Shown: positions 58,131 through 64,000 of the stretch, piece by piece
How the letters are laid out: the number at the start of each line of letters is the position of its first letter
How positions within the stretch are numbered: the first letter of the stretch is position 1
Source: Sorghum bicolor
Taxonomy: Eukaryota > Streptophyta > Magnoliopsida > Poales > Poaceae
Direction: 5' to 3'
Length of the DNA: 64,000 bases
Assembly (NCBI RefSeq): GCF_000003195.3
Contig: NC_012872.2
Coordinates: forward strand, 4,774,001-4,838,000
The notes under the pieces: generated by a model
Told to the model about the DNA's origin: nothing
The model's database searches: none
What the model saw: the letters and a program-made list of their open reading frames with translations, nothing else
Made by a program: the position numbers and the translations under genes

Positions 58131-58500
58131 TCTCCGTGCACTAGTCTTATATGCAATGCGTAGTTTTCCAACACCTACTAGCACTAGATGACCAAATTAT
58201 CCGATAAGAGCTCCCCTATTAATAGTATGACTATCTATCATAAATACTATCACACACTCTATTGTGTCTTGACCGCCAAAACAAAATCACTATTTATACC
58301 TTTGCCTTGATCTGCAGGGTTTTATTTTTCTCTTTCTTATTTTCCAAGTTGGAGAACTTGATCACCATCTTTTGGCCATCTCCATGGTCGATTGAGTGTT
58401 ATCTGGCTCCATCACTTGAACTTGGACCAATCTATCTCATCTATACACTCAGAGCATAGGGTTAGTCTAATAGGTTTCATCAATTAGCCAAAAACAAACT
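58130..58500. repeat. Truncated relative of the 60.3-kb solo LTR
   Basis: The phrases TTTATACCTTTGCCTTGAT, TGATCACCAT and CCAATC...CTCATCT occur in the same order here (58290-58440) and in the solo LTR at about 61800-61900. Ends are not resolved. Confidence 0.45.
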
Positions 58501-58994
58501 AGAGCTTTTAGCCAGCCATCTTGAGTTTTAGGCAAATGTAATGCGGGACAGGCATGAATTTCGCGTAGCAGTTGCTCGAGCAACGCATGATAAGTGCTTG
58601 GGAAAGCCACCACCTCAAAGGTGAGCAGCTCCTTGCAGAAGTTTGTCGGCTCCCCGTACATGATAAGGAGCTAAATGCTTCCAAGGGGCATGGCCTATGC
58701 CTCGTGGATGATCCCGTAGAAGGGTGCTTCGGTTGGGCGAAGGCTGCTCCTCATGATCTTCATCTGGTCTAGGGTGTCAGGGTAGAGGATGTTAAACCCA
58801 CTTCCCTCTTCCATGTGCACCCTTGATAGATGAGTGTGCTTGATGATCACATTGATGATGAGCAAAAAATTGCCCGAGCTAGGCACATGGCTTAGGTAAA
58901 ACCATGTCATGGCACCACCAGTCCAACCATGTTCACCTCCATCTTGGTGACCCTCCGTTAGCGTTGGGCCTGTTCTCCCCCGAATATCATGCAA
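58467..58994 (-). pseudogene. Ty3/gypsy polyprotein remnant (protease to RT junction)
   Basis: On the minus strand one segment reads VHMEEGSGFNILYPDTLDQM and continues to RPTEAPFYGIIHEA. The next reads LLTFEVVAFPSTYHALLEQL and ALHLPKTQDG. These match gypsy text of the type H-x-D-G-G-S-x-x-N-I-L-Y and F-E-V-V-x-F-x-x-x-Y-H-A-L-L-G-R-P. A stop and frame changes separate the segments, so the element is dead. Confidence 0.75.
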
Positions 58995-58999
58995 CAGTT

Positions 59000-60316
59000 C
59001 ACTCTTTCTAGGAGGTTTTTGTCAACTCCGATATTGATCTGAGGGCATCGCTGATGGTGGCCTAGCAGGTGGTTCTATGCCATGTGTTCATGCAGGAGGG
59101 TGGCCTCAAGGTGGCCTGGTGCTTCAGTGTGTAACCCTGAGTCCTATTAGGACCCTAGAGAATACAACAGAGGCAACAAGGCATCTAAGGCCGCCCTTGG
59201 GCATTGGTTCAACAACTAACACTTGCCGACATGTTGGACTTTCGATTAGGCTCTGGCATAGTGGGGTTTGGGCTTGGACCAAGATGGGTCTATCGAGGGA
59301 GCAGCGGAGGGTACAACACTATGGTTGGCGATGTAGTCAAGGCTCCCAAAGCTGAGAGCTTGTTTGATGGTGAATGAGTTGCTGGAGGTGATGATTTCAC
59401 TAGAGAAATGCACACCACTCTTGGGAGACACCTCTGGCTCCAGTGGTGAAGCAGAGTTTCCTGGTCGATCACACACAATGAAGTAGAATGAGGTGATCTC
59501 AAGGTGCATCGTGTGTGATTCTCTAAGCAAAATGCTCCATCGATGAAGTGGTGAAGTGGAACGGTGATCACACATGATGAAGCATTAAAGTAGAATGGTG
59601 ATCACACATGATGTGCTCCCCTGCCTAGCATGCTAGTTGTCAGAGGTTTAGAACTAGGCGTGCATCAAGTTTATTTGTCAGAGATTTATGTGTGGGTCTT
59701 CGATCACTCAGATACTCAAAACATGCAAGGGACACAATTAGTTTATCCTAGTTTGGGCCTCTGAGCCCTACATCCACCAGTATGTTGTTCTTCATACTAG
59801 GAATGCCCAGCCATGGGTTTAAAATAGAGGAATTAAGAGAAAGTTTGGTAGGGGATTGCGTGGTGCTATCCTAGGGTTCTTTGGTTTCTACCTTGTTCCA
59901 ATTGGTATGATAAACTCAAGCCAAGTGTCTACTGGTTCAATCCCTATGTTTCTAATCTGATCCAGGAGCTTGTGCCTCCACTTATATAGTGAAGAGGGCA
60001 TGAGGTACAAAAGTGAGTCAGTTCTAACCTAGGCCTTCTCCGCTTGGTGCTCTGGGTTCCTTCATCTTTGCGATGTTTGGTACTCCTTTGTCATGCAGGA
60101 GAGGGCCAACAATGTCTTAACAACTTCCTAACGCTTCTATGCAGTCTACTAGCGCTTGACCATAAATTGTTGTATGCTGCTAACTAGCTACGTGGCCTCC
60201 CCTGAGTGGGCTTTCTCTGGGCTTCCTTGGTGTGCAAGGACCCTCCCTCACCTAGAGGGACTGATGAGCGGGCTTGGGGATTCCCTTGTCCTAATGTGTC
60301 ATGACTGTTGCATGAC
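59000..60316. mobile_element. Degenerate Ty3/gypsy body and LTR-like DNA
   Basis: The text around 59735-59800 (TTTATCCTAGTTTGGGCCTC, CCCTACATCCACCAG) is typical of grass gypsy LTRs. It continues beyond the nested solo LTR at 62067-62460. No intact gene remains. Confidence 0.5.
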
Positions 60317-62061
60317 TGAAAGGTCTAAATGGCTAGAGGGGGCGGGGGTGAATAGCTTATTTAAATTTTCTACAAACTTCAACTAGACAAGTTGATTAGT
60401 AAAACAAAAGGCGAAGCTATTCTAGCACTAGCACAACTAAGCTATGCAAGCCACCCACACAAGTCTAGCAAGAAAGCTAAACACTAGTTACAACAAGAAA
60501 GCACAACTAGAAGCTTGCTAAACTCCTAAACAAGATATGCACAAAAGTAAAGAAGAGGGGAATGATTGTTATACCAACGTTGTAGAGTAGAGATATAGCC
60601 AATCAATCAATCACAATTACAAGAGAATCCTCGGCAAGAGATGACACGAGATTTTTTATCGAGGTTCACTTGCTTCCCGGCAAGCTAGTCCTTATTGTGA
60701 CGATACACCCACTTAATGGATCACGAGCTAATTGGCAATCCAAAGCCAAACCCTCAGTGGGTGCCACACATCCACTCACAAGATGGGGATCCTCCAAGCC
60801 ATGAGCAATCCACTAGAGTAGCCAATTGCGATCTCCCGCGGAGAAGGCTCAAGAATCCCTCACAAATCACTTGGTGAGGCTCGAAACAATCTCCAATCAC
60901 GAGCTCAACACCACCGCTGCTCTAAGCCGTCTAGGGCGTTGGGAAACACCCAAGAGTAACAAGAAATCCGCAGCAAACTCAAGAATCAAGTGCCACTAAA
61001 TGCAACTCTCAAAGCAATGCACTTGAATCTGACTCAATCTCACTAGGATTAGCAATCAAGCAAGGAGATGAGTGGAGGGAGTGTTCTCTAGCTCAAAGTA
61101 TGTCTCAAGTAATCAAAATGTGCAAGAGTGAACCTCCCAAAGCCGGCCACCTTCTATTTATAAGCTCCCTCAAAGAACTAGCCGTTGGCCACTTTCACTG
61201 GGCTGAAAACGAGGGCGCCGGACGCTCCCATGACTTCTCCAAAAATTTCCACCGAAGCACAATAGAAAATATACACTTGATTTTCTCAAAAGCGCCGAAT
61301 CCCGCGAACCCACACCCCTCTCAACCCTAGGAACTCCATCTCCTTTGTAAAAGTACTAACACCAACAAGTGTCCACCACCAAAGTGCATGTGTGTTAGCT
61401 TTTCACAAACATTTTCATCAAAGGAGTTAAGTTAGCACTTTACTAGATCCTAATGCATATGCTCAAGATGAGAACGTATCTTGTGCAATCCAGCTTCGTG
61501 TGCAACCTCTGCAACCACCAATTAAGGCCACATGATCTAAATCTAACGTCTGAGATTTTTTTCACTTAAACCCTCCCATCTTGATACACACGGGTTAGAT
61601 TTAAACCCACAGGTGGAGGGATTTAAATGAAAAAAACCTCAGACGTTGGATCTAGATCATGTGGCCTTAATTGGTGGTTGCATAGGTTGCACACGAAAAT
61701 GGGTTGCATATGATACGTTGCCGCTCAAGATATGGACCTAGTAGCACTTGATTCGAGAGATGACCGTGATTTCCCCTCTTGATAGTCGGCTATCTATCCT
61801 AAACCCAATCAATCACTTCTCTACTCATCTTAGACCAGCAAAAGTAAAACCCTATGTTTATACCTTTGCCTTGATAACTTTGCTCCTCGTTTATCACCAT
61901 GATCTTCACTTCATGTTTCATCCCTTTGTGATCATGTGGCCACCTTTCCATGCCACCATGCCCCTTCATCACATGTGTTGCCATGCCTAACTCAAATCAC
62001 TTAAACACAAGGCATTAGCAACTTGGTGTTATTAATTACCAAAACCAAACTTGGGCTTTCA
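60317..62061. mobile_element. Solo LTR, 1.7 kb, with ATGAC target duplication
   Basis: It starts TGAAAGGTCTAAATGGC and ends TTGGGCTTTCA, giving TG...CA termini with TGAAAG/CTTTCA inverted. The direct repeat ATGAC flanks it at 60312-60316 and 62062-62066. It contains no gag-pol genes. It interrupts the older gypsy DNA and itself carries a Mutator MITE. Confidence 0.85.
61470..61722. mobile_element. Mutator-type MITE nested in the solo LTR
   Basis: A near-perfect foldback: TTCGTGTGCAACCTCTGCAA and CCACCAATTAAGGCCACATG at the left are mirrored at the right. It is flanked by the exact 9-bp direct repeat GCTCAAGAT (61461-61469 and 61723-61731), the hallmark of Mutator transposition. Length is 253 bp. 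Confidence 0.9.
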
Positions 62062-62066
62062 ATGAC

Positions 62067-62865
62067 CTTGCCAAGGGAGTGGCTGGCAGTGCCTCGCGAC
62101 TATGGAATGAGCAGATGGTGCCACACCTCTGTGTCTGTTAGGATCTAGGTGTTTGATAGAGATTGTTGAGCCGACTTCTGGTCTTGGCTCGGGACAGTGG
62201 TTGGTCCCTGGGCGATGGCCAGGGCGGTCACCAGGGTGGAGACATGGCCCGGGTTCCAACTTGGTCAGGAACCCTGGCATTGTGGCCAAGCCCCCAAGCG
62301 GTGGCTACTAGTTTGCTTGGGCCCATCCTCCTGGCATCACAGGACTCCCATGGGAGGTTGATCTGCAGGCTGCCAAACCATCCTTACTTCGCTAGAGGGT
62401 ACGCACGAGTGTACTTGATGGATATAGCTCCCAAGCTTCTGAGCGATTTGTAGAGTCGGTAAGGGGATCATTCAATTCGCTATCTCCTTCTCAAGGATTT
62501 AACATACCCCTATATTAGACTCCCATCAATAGTGTACCAGGATGACCAATTAAGTACATTATCTAGCTAATGATAGTCAATGGAAGACTATTTAGTTATG
62601 TAATCGACTTAAGTGGGAGGCTATCCTAGATAGTAATATGATTATCACTTGTGTAATAAACACTAGAATGAATCATTATTAATATCATCACATATATGAA
62701 TAAACATATTCTGGCATACATATAGTTTATATTAGATTCTATTTTTAAAAGCGGATGTGACATTGTGGACACGGGCTCAAGGGCTGGCACAAATATTCTC
62801 TCTATATATGGGAGAAAACTACATTTAATTTTATAAGATTGCAGCACCCCAAAGGAATAGGATCT
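62067..62865. other. Older gypsy-like flank and intergenic DNA
   Basis: Positions 62067-62460 continue the GC-richer repeat interrupted by the solo LTR. The remainder is AT-rich with no gene. Confidence 0.4.
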
Positions 62866-62868
62866 TAA

Positions 62869-63215
62869 GAGCATCTCCAACAGAATTGGTATCTAACATG
62901 CAACTGCTATTTTTAGCTAAAGCTTTAGAAAAATGGCCTCAAGGGACTGACCAACACGATTGTTATCTCATTTGACATGCTATCCTGTGACCCTCGGTAG
63001 CTAAATTTGGCTAGCCAACATATCTTGCTATCTTAATTAGTCTTAGTGTATGTGAGGCTGATAGCTACTACCATGTTTGCATTTGCTCCAAACTCCATTC
63101 CTTTCTCTTGGAGATATAGTTAGTCTGTTGGAATGTGTTGAATTATATATGGAGAAAGGATTTTTACGGAGTGGATATAGCTATATGGAATTTAGAATGT
63201 GTCTTGGAGATGCTC
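62869..63215. mobile_element. Harbinger-type MITE with TAA target duplication
   Basis: GAGCATCTCCAACAGAATTG at the left and GTGTCTTGGAGATGCTC at the right are inverted, flanked by TAA; 347 bp. The ends resemble those of the 858-bp element at 24.8 kb. Confidence 0.85.
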
Positions 63216-63219
63216 TAAT

Positions 63220-64000
63220 AAGAAAACATCGTAAAAATGAAAGCAACAAGATCTCCATGTATATATGCACAAAATGACTGAAGCAAAGTCCGGTGATCAT
63301 CTCTTACGGTAAGTCCATGATATATAGTATAACTAGTGTGAAATGGCGCATGCATGCATAAACATGCCCATTAGCTTTATGCATGAGTCATTGCTAGCTG
63401 GGTTGTTAGCTCTCCTTTTTCAGGCTAGATTATATTAGTTAATTCAAGACGCGCTACGTATGTGTGCTGGTCTGAGGTAGGAATTGGTGGAATGTGTCTT
63501 GTCTCTTGCGCACACCATGTCAAGCCTTTGGAAGCATATATTTATATTTATTAGGGCATGTGTACGTAGGTTCGTTATTACCTAACATCTCCATCATGCA
63601 CATCACATCTCATAAATCGTGACCTGAAACCATGCATTGTGCATGCATGTAGACCGATATAAGAAGCAACGTCAGTGGCCTTACTGGCCTACATCTTTTG
63701 GTCATGATCATACCATCCACTTGAATTCCGGGAAAGCTACACACGTACAGGCGGCTTGATTGATTCTTTCAGATGTCAAACCTCCATTAGTTGTTCATGT
63801 CGTCATATGACTTGCTAGCTAGGACTGTAGGACATTAACATGGTCACCTCTATATTTCACCCTTCATATAATTGTACTCGTACATACTAATGAAAAGTAG
63901 GAATCATCATACTGATGATTTGTAATCGACCTTATATGAGTACCACTATTTAATTTGCATGTGGAAATGGTGAATATATCTTATGTGAACTAATCATATA
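63220..64000. other. Intergenic, nothing recognised
   Basis: AT-rich DNA with GCATGC patches; no coding region, RNA gene or element end was seen. Confidence 0.5.

Noticed and set aside
60156..61330. Open frames in the 60-61 kb repeat
   Set aside because: They lie in gypsy debris and in the solo LTR and show no domain.

Overview
The window reads as nuclear DNA of a grass, most likely an Andropogoneae species such as sorghum. The organism is inferred from three things: GC-rich, grass-type coding exons set in AT-rich intergenic DNA; very dense Tourist-, Stowaway-, Mutator- and CACTA-type elements; and an LBD protein that looks like grass RAMOSA2. No bacterial or organellar genes, tRNA, rRNA or CRISPR arrays were seen.

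Layout. Positions 1-5541 (+) hold the 3' half of a large ARM-repeat-like gene recognised as RST1: nine exons, with eight in-frame junctions I could place by GT/AG and reading phase, encoding about 938 C-terminal residues. Positions 5.6-14.5 kb are intergenic with decayed repeats. A class I LOB-domain gene, probably RAMOSA2, has its coding exon at 15828-16634 (+), a 5'-leader intron and a short upstream ORF. From 16.6 to 37 kb there is no convincing gene. This stretch holds many members of one MITE family (ends GGCCTTGTTTAG / CTAAACAAGGCC), a Harbinger-type element at 24.8-25.7 kb and a 2.5-kb solo LTR at 32.5-35.0 kb.

Between 37.3 and 52.9 kb, all on the minus strand, lies the most unusual content: a dispersed tandem family of tiny two-exon genes. 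There are three apparently intact members (37346-37859, 47117-47446, 52514-52894) and one broken one (about 40985-41170). Each intact member encodes a signal peptide, a phase-1 intron and a short secreted tail with a G-x-R-[RK]-x-L motif followed by a PPPPAP motif and a proline-rich end. I do not recognise the family. Just upstream of the broken member sits a 1.9-kb Pack-MULE (41477-43389) with long terminal inverted repeats, a flanking 10-bp direct repeat, and captured, frameshifted pieces of a pentatricopeptide-repeat gene.

Positions 55998-57151 (-) hold a complete three-exon R2R3-MYB gene of 280 residues. The last 6 kb are Ty3/gypsy remnants (protease-region fragments), a second solo LTR (60317-62061, 5-bp target duplication) with a Mutator MITE nested inside it (9-bp duplication), and a final Harbinger-type MITE.

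The host genes do not form an operon or obvious pathway. RST1, the LBD factor and the MYB factor are independent plant genes. The peptide family is the only locally duplicated gene set.
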